Shown here one piece after another: positions 7,868-14,820 of a stretch of DNA of 14,868 nucleotides. This DNA comes from an uncultured Beijerinckiaceae bacterium (GTDB lineage: Bacteria > Pseudomonadota > Alphaproteobacteria > Rhizobiales > Beijerinckiaceae). The translations under genes were made by a program, and so were the position numbers. Numbering within the stretch: the stretch's first letter is position 1; the number at the start of each line of letters is the position of its first letter. The DNA lies in assembly GCA_937873345.1 (NCBI GenBank), contig CALMRL010000243.1, positions 1 to 14,868 of the forward strand, read 5' to 3'. The notes beneath the pieces were generated by a model. The model was given only the letters and a program-made list of their open reading frames with translations, was not told where the DNA came from and made no database searches.

Positions 7868-7936
7868 TTTGCTGCGGGTGGCCGGACCCGCTCCGCGTTT
7901 CGGGGAACGAGCCGGGCCGAAGGGATCAAATTGACT
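7862..7936. repeat. 10-bp inverted repeat spanning the divergent rpmH/hpf promoters
   Basis: AGTCAATTTG at 7862-7871 and its exact complement CAAATTGACT at 7927-7936 face each other across 55 bases. Each arm carries a TTGACT box pointing outward, so the two -35 elements of the divergent promoters are embedded in the same symmetric sequence. AT-rich bases here stand out from GC-rich flanks. It could be simple promoter symmetry or a shared regulator site. Confidence 0.55.
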
Positions 7937-7960
7937 CGACGCCGCAGCGGTCCGTACCGT
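7931..7960 (+). promoter_or_regulatory. Possible hpf promoter
   Basis: TTGACT at 7931-7936 is a good -35 box. The best -10 at an allowed spacing is TACCGT (7955-7960, 18-base spacer), which is weak. A start near 7967 would leave a leader of about 65 bases before the hpf ATG. A weak -10 may mean that an activator or alternative sigma factor is used; that is inference. Confidence 0.35.
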
Positions 7961-8030
7961 GCGAGTTTCGCTCCAGCGCGACCGGGCCCTGCGAACGCCC
8001 GACCGGGCCGGCCCACTCGGGAGCTTCGTC

Positions 8031-8669
8031 ATGACCTTGCGCGTCTCCGGCAAGAACCTCGCGATCGGCGAGGCGCTGCGCACCCACGTGCACGCGCGCA
8101 TCGACGGGATCGTCGCCAAGTATCGCGCGGGCCTACCGACCGGCCACGTCACCATCGAGCCCGAAGGCTCGGGCTACCGCGCCGACTGCACCCTGTTCCT
8201 CAAGGCCGGCATCACCCTGCAGGTCGAGGCGGTGGCGCACGATCCCTATGCCAGCTTCGACAAGGCGGCCGACCGCATCGAGCGCCGGCTGCGCGATCAC
8301 CGCAAGCGCGCCCAAGGCCGCTTCGTCGAGGCCGACGCCGCCGGGCCGGGCGGATCGAACGGTGCCGAGGCGAGCGATGCCGGCGCCGGGGGAAGCGACG
8401 GCGCGGCGCGGCAGGCCGACGGCGAGGAAGCGAACTTCCCGGCCGTTGTCGCCGAAACCTCCGACGCCTTCGAGGAGATGACCGTGGCGGCCGCCGTGCG
8501 CGCGCTCGACGCGACCGCCTGCCCGGTGGTGGTGTTCCGCTTCGATCGGGACCGGCGCATCAACATCGTCTACCGCCGTCCCGACGGCAACATCGGCTGG
8601 ATCGACCCGCTTCCGCCTTCCGTCCGATCCGCGGAGGCTGGGCAGAGCCAGCCGGTCACCCGATCTTAA
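8031..8669 (+). CDS. hpf: Ribosome hibernation promoting factor, long form
   Basis: A 212-residue protein that binds the decoding region of idle ribosomes and pairs them into inactive 100S dimers. Residues 1-98 are the HPF/RaiA fold (MTLRVSGKNLAIGEALRTHV through FDKAADRIERRLRDHRKRAQ). Residues about 99-145 are a Gly/Ala/Asp-rich linker. Residues 145-195 are the long-form dimerisation domain (VVFRFDRDRRINIVYRRPDG, then IGWIDPL). The ATG at 8031 follows a GGGAG site by eight bases; the frame extends upstream to 7959 but lacks homology there. It is followed after 203 bp by ptsN, the usual alphaproteobacterial neighbour. rpoN, often upstream of hpf, is replaced here by the divergent rpmH group. 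Confidence 0.95.
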   Translation: MTLRVSGKNLAIGEALRTHVHARIDGIVAKYRAGLPTGHVTIEPEGSGYRADCTLFLKAGITLQVEAVAHDPYASFDKAADRIERRLRDHRKRAQGRFVEADAAGPGGSNGAEASDAGAGGSDGAARQADGEEANFPAVVAETSDAFEEMTVAAAVRALDATACPVVVFRFDRDRRINIVYRRPDGNIGWIDPLPPSVRSAEAGQSQPVTRS

Positions 8670-8821
8670 GGCGAGACAGGCTCTAAGCTGCCGCCTCGAC
8701 CGTACGACCGCGTGACTTGCGGCGCGGTTCATGGCAGGCCACCGCCGGTCCTCGGCGCGTAGGGCCAGAGAGATGTCGTGGCCGGAGTGCCATGGCCTAA
8801 GACGACCTCAGGCTCGGGTCC

Positions 8822-8850
8822 GCCTCGGGTTCAAGGTTGCCTCGGGTTCA
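8822..8850. repeat. Tandem 12-bp direct repeat upstream of ptsN
   Basis: GCCTCGGGTTCA occurs at 8822-8833 and again at 8839-8850, 17 bases apart, ending 22 bases before the ptsN ATG. A partial third copy (GGCTCGGGT) lies at 8811-8819. It may be a local duplication or a protein site; no function can be assigned. Confidence 0.5.
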
Positions 8851-8872
8851 CCAGACGGATGCACCAACAGCG

Positions 8873-9337
8873 ATGTCCCTGCATAGCCTGATCACCCGCG
8901 AGGCGATCCTGCCCTGTCTGCGCGCCGCTTCGAAGAAGCAGGCGCTTCAGGAGCTGAGCGAGCACGCCGCGCGCGCCTGCGGCCTGCCGGCGCGCGAGGT
9001 CTTCGACGCCCTTCTGCAGCGCGAGCGGCTCGGCTCGACCGGCATCGGCAACGGCATCGCGATCCCCCATGGCAAGCTCGCCAGGGTGGAGCGGATCGCC
9101 GGCGTATTCGCCCGGCTGGAGAAGCCGATCGACTTCGAGTCGCTCGACGGCGAGCCGGTCGACCTGATCCTGCTGCTGATGGCCCCCGAGGCCGCCGGGG
9201 CCGACCACCTCAAGGCGCTGGCCCGCGCCGCGCGGCTGCTGCGCGCCCCCGCGGTGACGGCGAAGCTGCGCACCACGCGCGACGCCGGCGTGATCTACTC
9301 GACGCTCGCCGAGGAGCCGCGATCCAACGCGGCCTGA
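8873..9337 (+). CDS. ptsN: Nitrogen-regulatory PTS enzyme IIA (EIIA-Ntr)
   Basis: A 154-residue cytoplasmic phosphocarrier of the nitrogen phosphotransferase chain (PtsP-NPr-PtsN), which tunes potassium transport, carbon/nitrogen balance and stress regulators rather than moving sugars. The phospho-accepting histidine is His66 in NGIAIPHGKL, preceded by LLQRERLGSTGIGNG; both are family signatures. The ATG at 8873 gives the usual MSL-LIT start. An in-frame TTG at 8837 would add 12 unrelated residues, so it was not chosen. Only a weak ACGGA site precedes the ATG. It follows hpf as in most Rhizobiales and has its own 203-bp upstream gap, which holds a direct repeat and no other gene. Confidence 0.95.
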   Translation: MSLHSLITREAILPCLRAASKKQALQELSEHAARACGLPAREVFDALLQRERLGSTGIGNGIAIPHGKLARVERIAGVFARLEKPIDFESLDGEPVDLILLLMAPEAAGADHLKALARAARLLRAPAVTAKLRTTRDAGVIYSTLAEEPRSNAA

Positions 9338-9411
9338 TCCCGCGGACGCCGAAGTCCCTCGCGCCGTATCGGATCGCCCAGAAACCACGAGCGCAGTTTC
9401 GGCCCGACGCT

Positions 9412-10428
9412 TCAGCGCCAGCAGCGGCGCTCGTAATCGAGGGCGTAGCGGCCGGGTTCGGCGGCGAGAGCGGCCAAGCCGTGCAGCACCGTATCGTCGG
9501 CGGTGACGACGTTCGTCGGCACGTTGCGCAGCACCTTGTCGAACGGCGCCCGGTCCTCGAAGCGGGCGCGAAACGCTTCCGCATCGAGCAGGCCGACGAG
9601 GCGCGGCAGCACGCCGCCGCAGAAGGTGACGCCGCCGGTGGCGAGGAAGGTGATCGCCATGTTGCCGGCGTAGCGGGCGGCGAGGCTCCAGAACAGGCGC
9701 ACCGTGTCCGCCTCCGCGCCATGCGGATCGGCCTTGGCGCGCTCGACGACCGCGCTCTGGTCGATCCCCGGCGCAGGCTCGCCGATCGAAAGGAGCCGGG
9801 CGCGGTGCAGGCGCGCCAGCCCCGGGCCGGACAGCACGGTCTCGGCGCTGATCCGGCCGTGGGGTCCTGTCTCGAGATGCGGCCAGATCGCCATCTCCGC
9901 GGGGCCGACCGGCCCGAAATCGATGTGGCCCGCCTCGCTCGCCAGGGCGAAGTGCCGGCCGCCGACCTCCAGCAGCGCCGCCGCGCCGAGCCCGGTGCCG
10001 GGACCGAGCACGAAGCGGGCGCCCGGCGTGTCCCCGACCCGCCGACCGGTCTCGTGACCGCCGATCGGATGAAGCCATTCCGGCCGCACCACCGGCAGCG
10101 ACAGCGCCTGCGCCTCGAAGTCGTTGAGCACCAGTCCCTGCTCCAAGTCGAGGGCAGCGGCGACGGCGTCGCCGTCGATCATCCAGTGGGCGTTGGTCAT
10201 GTTGACGTGGCGCCCCTCGACCGGACCGGCGGCGCAGACCACGGCCGAGCGCGGCCGCGCCGGCAGGTGCCGCACGACGTCGGCGCTCGCCGACTGCAGG
10301 GCGGGGAAGTGCGGGGTACCGCGGTGCTCGTGGTCCGACATCTCCGCGCCCGGCTCGGCGACCAGGGCGAAGCGGGCGTTGGTGCCGCCGATGTCGCCGA
10401 CGAGGAGCGGGAACGGAAACGAGGCCAT
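9412..10428 (-). CDS. glk: Glucokinase (E. coli type)
   Basis: A 338-residue cytoplasmic enzyme that phosphorylates glucose with ATP. The phosphate-binding loop is LVGDIGGTNARF (9-20). The catalytic base is Asp103 in LVLNDFEAQAL. GPGTGLGAA (142-150) is the adenosine-side loop. SEAGHIDFGP (164-173) and SAETVLSGPGL (194-204) carry the glucose-binding His/Glu residues of the bacterial Glk family (PF02685), and FCGGVLPRL lies near the end. It lacks the CxCGxxGC zinc motif of ROK kinases. The ATG at 10428 has a strong GGGAAGAG site five bases upstream. It converges on ptsN with a 74-bp gap and no clear terminator. Glucose entering through a non-PTS permease would need this enzyme, which fits a PTS that here appears regulatory only. 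Confidence 0.95.
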   Translation of the reverse strand: MASFPFPLLVGDIGGTNARFALVAEPGAEMSDHEHRGTPHFPALQSASADVVRHLPARPRSAVVCAAGPVEGRHVNMTNAHWMIDGDAVAAALDLEQGLVLNDFEAQALSLPVVRPEWLHPIGGHETGRRVGDTPGARFVLGPGTGLGAAALLEVGGRHFALASEAGHIDFGPVGPAEMAIWPHLETGPHGRISAETVLSGPGLARLHRARLLSIGEPAPGIDQSAVVERAKADPHGAEADTVRLFWSLAARYAGNMAITFLATGGVTFCGGVLPRLVGLLDAEAFRARFEDRAPFDKVLRNVPTNVVTADDTVLHGLAALAAEPGRYALDYERRCWR

Positions 10429-10788
10429 GCTCTTCCCAGGTGTGCGCGTGGGGGCGTGCGTCGGGTACCGCCGCCTTTCCGTTGTACAAGAAGCGCGGCG
10501 CACCGCCACCGGGCAATGGGAGGCGCTGCATCCGGCCGCGATGCCGGCGGACCGTTTTGCGGCGGGGTCGGCACCGTCCCTGGTCGCGCGAGGTCTCGGC
10601 CGCACGAGGCCGTCGTGGCGCGGCAGGCAGGGCGCGGACTCCTCCGCCGACGACGTCCACGTCCTGCCGGTCGATCGAGAGCGACATGCTTCAGATGACG
10701 GGCGAGCCGGCGCCGGAGAAACTTGGCCCCCGCGACGGCGTCCTATGATAGGACCTCGACCTTCTCCCCCCAAGCCCGCAGCCTGCGC
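10429..10788. other. Intergenic region between glk and pheS
   Basis: About 360 bases between divergent genes. Short open frames exist on both strands, but none has a recognisable protein, good start site or family motif, and their composition looks like GC-rich noise. The right end holds the pheS promoter candidate. No clear glk promoter was seen, although TTGTAC lies near 10485 on the minus strand. Confidence 0.6.
10722..10754 (+). promoter_or_regulatory. pheS promoter with a palindrome over the -10 box
   Basis: TATGAT at 10744-10749 is a good -10 element; CTTGGC at 10722-10727, 16 bases upstream, is a moderate -35. The -10 lies inside a perfect 15-base palindrome at 10740-10754 (GTCCTAT, centre G, ATAGGAC). 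Transcription would begin near 10756, about 33 bases before the pheS ATG, leaving no room for a phenylalanine attenuator peptide. The palindrome's placement suggests a repressor site; this is inference. Confidence 0.5.
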
Positions 10789-11871
10789 ATGACCGACCTC
10801 CGCCTCCTCGAACGCGACACGCTCGCCGCGGTCGCCGCCGCCTCCGACGAGGGCGGTCTCGACGCCGTGCGCGTCGCGGCGCTGGGCAAGAAGGGCTCGG
10901 TGTCGGCGCTGCTGGCGACGCTCGGCAGGATGGCGCCCGACGAACGGCGCGAGCGCGGCGCCGCGATCAACGCGCTGAAAGACGTCGTCGCGAGCGCGAT
11001 CGAGGGCCGCCGCGGCGTGCTGCGCGAAGCGGCTCTGGAGGCGCGGCTCGCCGCGGAGGTGGTCGACGTCACCCTCCCCGTCCGTCCGGGCGCCCTGGAG
11101 ACGGGCCGCATCCACCCGATCAGCCAGGTGATGGACGAGTTGACCGTGATCTTCGCCGCGATGGGCTTCGCGGTCGCCGAGGGGCCCGACATCGAGAGCG
11201 ACGACCTCAACTTCACCAAGCTGAACTTTCCCGCGGACCACCCGGCCCGCGACATGCACGACACCTTCTTCTTTCCCGAGGCCGCGGACGGCACGCGCAA
11301 GCTGCTGCGCACCCATACGAGCCCGGTGCAGGTGCGCACCATGCTCGCGCAGAAGCCGCCGATCCGGGTGATCTGCCCCGGCCGCACCTACCGCTGCGAC
11401 TCGGACCAGACGCACACGCCGATGTTCCATCAGGTCGAGGGGCTCGTCATCGACCGCACCGCCAACCTCGGCAACCTGAAGTGGGTGCTTTCCGAGTTCC
11501 TGCGCACCTTCTTCGAGGTGCCGGAGGTGGAGATGCGCTTCCGCCCCTCGTTCTTCCCCTTCACCGAGCCGTCGATGGAGGTCGACATCCGCTGCTCGCG
11601 GCGCGACGGCGAGATCCGCTTCGGCGAGGGCGACGACTGGCTGGAAATCCTGGGATGCGGGATGGTGCACCCCAACGTGCTGGCGAACTGCGGCATCGAC
11701 CCGGACGAGTTCCAGGGCTTCGCCTGGGGCATCGGCATCGATCGCATCGCGATGCTGAAGTACGGCATGCCGGACCTGCGCGCCTTCTTCGAGGCCGACG
11801 TGCGCTGGCTCCGGCACTACGGCTTCCGCCCGCTCGACGTGCCGAGCCTCGTCGGCGGGCTGACGGGATAG
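10789..11871 (+). CDS. pheS: Phenylalanyl-tRNA synthetase alpha subunit
   Basis: A 360-residue class II synthetase catalytic subunit that activates phenylalanine and charges tRNA-Phe with the beta subunit PheT. An N-terminal helical tRNA-binding arm (about 1-85) precedes HPISQVMDELTVIF. The class II core shows GRTYRCDSDQTHTPMFHQVEG (positions 11383-11445), FRPSFFPFTEPS (251-262), GMVHPNVL (291-298) and the motif 3 stretch GFAWGIGIDRIAMLKYGMPD. ATG at 10789 gives the normal MTDL start; the frame is open back to 10723 but without family similarity. No clear ribosome site precedes it, so it may be translated from a short leader. pheT, normally directly downstream, is not here: the next gene is on the opposite strand. 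Confidence 0.97.
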   Translation: MTDLRLLERDTLAAVAAASDEGGLDAVRVAALGKKGSVSALLATLGRMAPDERRERGAAINALKDVVASAIEGRRGVLREAALEARLAAEVVDVTLPVRPGALETGRIHPISQVMDELTVIFAAMGFAVAEGPDIESDDLNFTKLNFPADHPARDMHDTFFFPEAADGTRKLLRTHTSPVQVRTMLAQKPPIRVICPGRTYRCDSDQTHTPMFHQVEGLVIDRTANLGNLKWVLSEFLRTFFEVPEVEMRFRPSFFPFTEPSMEVDIRCSRRDGEIRFGEGDDWLEILGCGMVHPNVLANCGIDPDEFQGFAWGIGIDRIAMLKYGMPDLRAFFEADVRWLRHYGFRPLDVPSLVGGLTG

Positions 11872-11880
11872 GGCCGTCGC

Positions 11881-11898
11881 CCGAGCCGCGCCGCTCGG
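11881..11898 (+). terminator. Hairpin after pheS
   Basis: CCGAGC and GCTCGG pair across a six-base loop, beginning ten bases after the pheS stop. There is no T run after it, so it is a weak terminator candidate. A second small palindrome, AGCCT-T-AGGCT, follows at 11909-11919. The rest of 11899-11993 shows no gene. Confidence 0.35.
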
Positions 11899-11993
11899 CC
11901 GTCGGCTCAGCCTTAGGCTTCGACGAAGAAGCGCAGGGTCATCGCGCTCGCGGCCCTCACCGTCAAGCGTCGCATCGGTGATCCTGCCTCGGA

Positions 11994-12794
11994 TCACGCA
12001 CCGCAGGCGAACGCAATGTTGCGGCGCGCCTGCGCTTCGAACGCGGCCGCGAGCGTCGCCGTGCGGTAGATGGTCGGCGCCTTGGCGAACAGGCCGAGGA
12101 AGCGGAGCCGCATCTGCGCCGACGCGGCATCGTCGAGGTGCGGCGTTTCCCGGCGCAGCAAGCGGCCGTTCTCGTCAAAGACCGCCGGCTCCTCGCCGAG
12201 CGGCGTCAGGTCGAGGTCGAGGACCCAGACCCGAGCCCGCTCGCGCAGGGTCGCGTCGGACACGTGCTGCGGGGCGTCGACCTCGCCCGCTGCGTCGGAC
12301 CGCCGGAACGCCACGCTAGGCTGATAGGCCAAGTGCGCCTTCGTCGCCCGGATCGTGTCGGCGACCCAAAGCCTGTCCGCCTCCGCCAGCCCCGAGTCGT
12401 GCGACGATGCGAGCCAGTGCCGCGCGGAACGCTCCTCGCTATCGAAGCGTCGGACGTCGTAGATGCAGTCATGGAACAGGATGGCGGAGGCGATCAGGGT
12501 GGTGATCGGTTCCGCCAGCAGTCCCTCCGCGGCGCCGTAGCGCCGATGGCGCCGCCATAGCAGGGCGAGATGGTCGAGGCCGTGATAGAAGCGCCCGGCG
12601 CCGTCCATGCGCCGCACCACGTCGCGCTTGACCGCCTCGGCGACCGGCACCTGCGCGAGAAGGTCGACCATGTCCGAGGACAACCCGGACGGCAACTCGC
12701 CGGGCCGCAGCTCCGGCGGCAGGAGATCAGACGGCAGCTCGTCCGACGCCCCGGCGAGCATGGCGCCGTCCCGTCCCTGCTTGGCCCCCGCCAT
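11994..12794 (-). CDS. Predicted HD-domain metal-dependent phosphohydrolase
   Basis: A 266-residue cytoplasmic protein of the predicted metal-dependent HD superfamily. Metal-binding motifs are RFYHGLDHLALLW (His71 and His75, residues 68-80), AILFHDCIYD (His108/Asp109) and SEERSA (119-124), then a later Asp-bearing helix VWVLDLDLTPLG (190-200). The first 40 residues are Pro/Leu-rich and probably disordered. ATG at 12794 follows a GAGG site by five bases. Relatives are widespread but their substrate is unknown; nucleotides or phosphorylated metabolites are usual guesses. It stands alone, convergent with pheS and next to the mobile region, so neighbours give no clue to its job. Confidence 0.8.
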   Translation of the reverse strand: MAGAKQGRDGAMLAGASDELPSDLLPPELRPGELPSGLSSDMVDLLAQVPVAEAVKRDVVRRMDGAGRFYHGLDHLALLWRRHRRYGAAEGLLAEPITTLIASAILFHDCIYDVRRFDSEERSARHWLASSHDSGLAEADRLWVADTIRATKAHLAYQPSVAFRRSDAAGEVDAPQHVSDATLRERARVWVLDLDLTPLGEEPAVFDENGRLLRRETPHLDDAASAQMRLRFLGLFAKAPTIYRTATLAAAFEAQARRNIAFACGA

Positions 12795-13129
12795 GGATCC
12801 TCGCTGTGGAACCGCCTGCTCGGATCGTTTCGCGGGAATGCCGAAATCCTCTAGCCCCGATCATGCGGCAAGTCTGGCGCCCCAACAAGACATCCATCCC
12901 GAGCGATCCGTGGATCGACCGGTTAGGCCGTCGCGACCGTCCGCGCGTTTCGGGCCGAGACTTGGTGCGGCCGAGCCCGCCGACCCGCGCTGGTAACCGT
13001 TCGGCCATTCGAGTGGCAATCGACCTTCAATGCGGGTATTGGGTCAGTTTGAAATCTTTTTTGACGAGGCTACGAAGGATTTGCATGACATTGAGAAAGC
13101 ACCCTAAACCGATGATCTTTAGAATGATA
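12795..13129. other. Gene-free stretch with an AT-rich patch
   Basis: No recognisable gene on either strand. From about 13010 composition drops sharply from GC-rich to AT-rich (for example TTTGAAATCTTTTTTGACGA), lasting to the IS boundary near 13130. ATGATCT at 13112-13118 pairs with AGATCAT at 13141-13147 inside the IS end. The patch may be a remnant of another mobile element or the original flank of the insertion. Confidence 0.55.
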
Positions 13130-13143
13130 GAGTATGTTTGAGA

Positions 13144-13988
13144 TCATTTTGAGTTTTGGCAGAGCTTTTGCAGCATCAGGCGAATGGAGGCCAAGCGCAG
13201 GAAGGCGAGCGCCTTGCGCGCCAAGCACTCCCAATCCTTGGCCAACGACGACAGCAGTTCAGCCAGGCAATGGTGCGCTCCGCCACCCAGCGCCGGGGCA
13301 GCACCGTGAAACCCTTGGCCGTGTCGGAGCGCTTGACGATCTCCACGTCGATGCTGCGGCAGGCGCGCCTGGAACACCGGTCCCTGGTCGCCGCCGTCGG
13401 CATAAAGCTTGAGCAGGAACGGGGACAAGCCGAACAGGCTGGCCACCACCAGCACGCCGCCGTCGCGGTCCTGAACGTCGGCCCGGTGAACAACCGCGTG
13501 CATCAGCAGGCCTTGCGTGTCCACAAGGACGTGACGCTTGCGGCCTTTGATCTTCTTGCCCGCATCGTAGCCCGGCGGGTCGATGCGAGAGCCCCCTTTT
13601 CCGCACCCTTGACGCTCTGGCTGTCAACGATCGCCGCCGTCAGACTGGCCTCGCGTCCGGCCTTCTCGCGGCAGGCGACATACAGCACGTGATGCAGGCG
13701 CTTCAGCGGTCCGTCGTAGTCCCACAGGTCGAGGGTGCCGTGCACCGTGGAGCGAGGCGGCAGGTCCTTGAGCGGCAGGTCCTTGGGCAGCGCCCGCCGC
13801 TGGCACCCCGTGCCCAGCACAAACATCAGCCCGTTGACCACCTCGCGCAGGTCGACGCTGCGCTTGTTGCCGCCGCGCTTGGCCGGCGGGATCAGTGGAG
13901 CAACCAGCGCCCATTCCTCATCGGTCAGGTCGGTGAGGTAGCGCAGCTTGCTGCGGTCGTAACGACCCCGGTTCTCGCTTGTCCACAT
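13144..13988 (-). pseudogene. IS427-type DDE transposase, frameshifted
   Basis: The first frame (ATG 13988, GAGG site upstream) reads MWTSENRGRYDRSKLRYLTD and carries the first catalytic Asp in AAIVDSQSVKG. At A4G5 (13592-13600) a -1 slip enters the second frame (GSRIDPPGYDAGKKIKGRKR), a likely programmed frameshift of this IS group. The second Asp is in LYADGGDQGP, where most relatives have Tyr at the second D of GGD. Near 13347-13357 the frame shifts again (to SIDVEIVKRSDTAKGFTVLP and the catalytic Glu in WVAERTIAWLN). Near 13244 one missing T shifts it back, to SLAKDWECLARKALAFLRLA. All three catalytic residues survive, but the two last shifts lie in ordinary sequence, so the copy is probably dead. 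Confidence 0.85.
13592..13600 (-). promoter_or_regulatory. Probable programmed -1 frameshift site
   Basis: On the minus strand the run AAAAGGGGG lies exactly where the two transposase frames must join. Slipping back one base turns KGA-EKGALAST into KGAEKGGSRIDPPGYDAG, matching the family. Homopolymer slip sites like this are used by IS427-group elements to make the full transposase. Confidence 0.6.
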
Positions 13989-14077
13989 CAGCGACCTCGT
14001 CCTCTGGCCACCTCTGAGTCACAAACGGCTCACAACGTTCAGCTTGTTCGCGGACGGACACTAAGTCGTTCGAGATC

Positions 14078-14162
14078 TGGTGCGGGTGGTCGGGGTCGAA
14101 CCGACACTCCTTGCGGAACCGGATTTTGAATCCGGCGCGTCTACCAATTCCACCACACCCGC
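14078..14162 (-). tRNA. tRNA-Leu (anticodon CAA)
   Basis: An 85-base tRNA with encoded CCA. The acceptor stem GCGGGTG (14162-14156) pairs with CACCCGC (14088-14082), discriminator A, then CCA. The D arm contains TGGTAGACGC. The anticodon stem CCGGATTCAAAATCCGG has loop TTCAAAA and so anticodon CAA, reading UUG. A long variable arm (TTCCGCAAGGAGT) is typical of leucine tRNAs. The T arm is GTCGGTTCGACCCCGAC. The decayed insertion sequence lies about 47 bases past the 3' end. Confidence 0.97.
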
Positions 14163-14211
14163 GCGGCGATCCTCATGCCATGCGGCTCCCGTGCGGTCCA
14201 GAGCTGCTTGC

Positions 14212-14820
14212 TCAACCTCGGGCAAGCGTCTCGGGAGCGGGCACGTCGTAGCCGTTGAGCACGGTGGAAATCAAGGCGTAGGCGCCGGCGAGATAGATCA
14301 GCTGCGCCGTGCCGTCGTCGCCGAGGTGCCGGCGCGCCGCCTCGTAGAGGAAACCGGGCAGCACGCCGCCGCGGGCGAGCCGGGCGGTGCAGTCGTAGGC
14401 GACCGCCTCCGCGTCGCTCAGGCCGTCGGGCTTGCGGCCGGCGGCGAGGGCGGCGAGTTGGCGTTCGTCGAGGCCGGCCTGGGCCCCCACGGCGCAATGG
14501 GCGTAGAGTTCGTAGGCGGCGCCGAAATGGCCGCCGACGGCAAGGATCACGATCTCGCGGACGCGCGGCGGCAGGGCATCGAGCGCGGCGATCGCCGCGA
14601 CCAGCGCGGTCGAGGCCCGGCCGACGGCGGGGTGACGCACCCAGGCGCTCCACGGCCCGAGCAGAGCGCCGTCGGCCCGTCGCGTCATGCAGCCGGAGAA
14701 GGTCTTCTCGTTGAAGGCCACCGAGGCGTCGTGGAAGGCGCGGTGCTCGCCATCGAGCGCGTCGGGCGCCAGCGGCGGCAGACGCTCCGCGCGGCCGCCG
14801 CCCGCGGCGTCCCCGCTCAG
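14212..14820 (-). CDS. Carboxymuconolactone decarboxylase family protein, probable CTG start
   Basis: An all-helical CMD/AhpD-like protein. The core reads PRVREIVILAVGGHFGAAYE, then LYAHCAVGAQAGLDERQLAAL. It has a His-Cys pair but not the CxxC of AhpD peroxidases, so it is closer to gamma-CMD-like enzymes of unknown substrate. The only ATG/GTG/TTG start is GTG at 14721 (169 residues), but family-like sequence (ERLPPLAPDALDGEHRAF) continues upstream of it and no ribosome site precedes that GTG. A CTG at 14820-14818 gives a 202-residue protein. It overlaps the greA stop (CTGA) and has AAGGTGG four bases upstream, so I prefer it. It would be translationally coupled to greA. Confidence 0.78.
   Translation of the reverse strand: MSGDAAGGGRAERLPPLAPDALDGEHRAFHDASVAFNEKTFSGCMTRRADGALLGPWSAWVRHPAVGRASTALVAAIAALDALPPRVREIVILAVGGHFGAAYELYAHCAVGAQAGLDERQLAALAAGRKPDGLSDAEAVAYDCTARLARGGVLPGFLYEAARRHLGDDGTAQLIYLAGAYALISTVLNGYDVPAPETLARG

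Larger units (their letters stand above)
13130..14031 (-). mobile_element. IS5 family (IS427-like) insertion sequence, decayed
   Basis: A transposase relic fills 13144-13988. Possible imperfect ends are GAGTATGTTTGAGATCA (13130-13146) and, on the minus strand at 14031-14015, GAGCCGTTTGTGACTCA. They share GAG, GTTTG and GA/CA positions with small gaps, giving an element of about 900 bp, normal for the group. The transposase stop codon falls inside the left end, as in relatives. No convincing target-site duplication was found, so the exact boundaries are uncertain. Confidence 0.6.

Noticed and set aside
8707..8728. ACCGCG/CGCGGT hairpin after hpf as a terminator
   Set aside because: Six-base stem with a ten-base loop and no T run; expected by chance in GC-rich DNA.
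8831..10687. 618-codon minus-strand frame opposite ptsN and out of frame with glk
   Set aside because: It conflicts with two well-supported genes and shows no family features.
10440..10748. Possible small gene between glk and pheS
   Set aside because: No ribosome site or recognisable protein, and it runs across the pheS promoter.
9412..11997. 861-codon minus-strand frame running through glk
   Set aside because: Only the part from 10428 down is glucokinase. The rest is antisense to pheS and intergenic DNA with no ribosome site or motif.
14078..14162. tRNA-Leu as an integrative element attachment site
   Set aside because: No integrase and no repeat of the tRNA 3' end was seen in the window.
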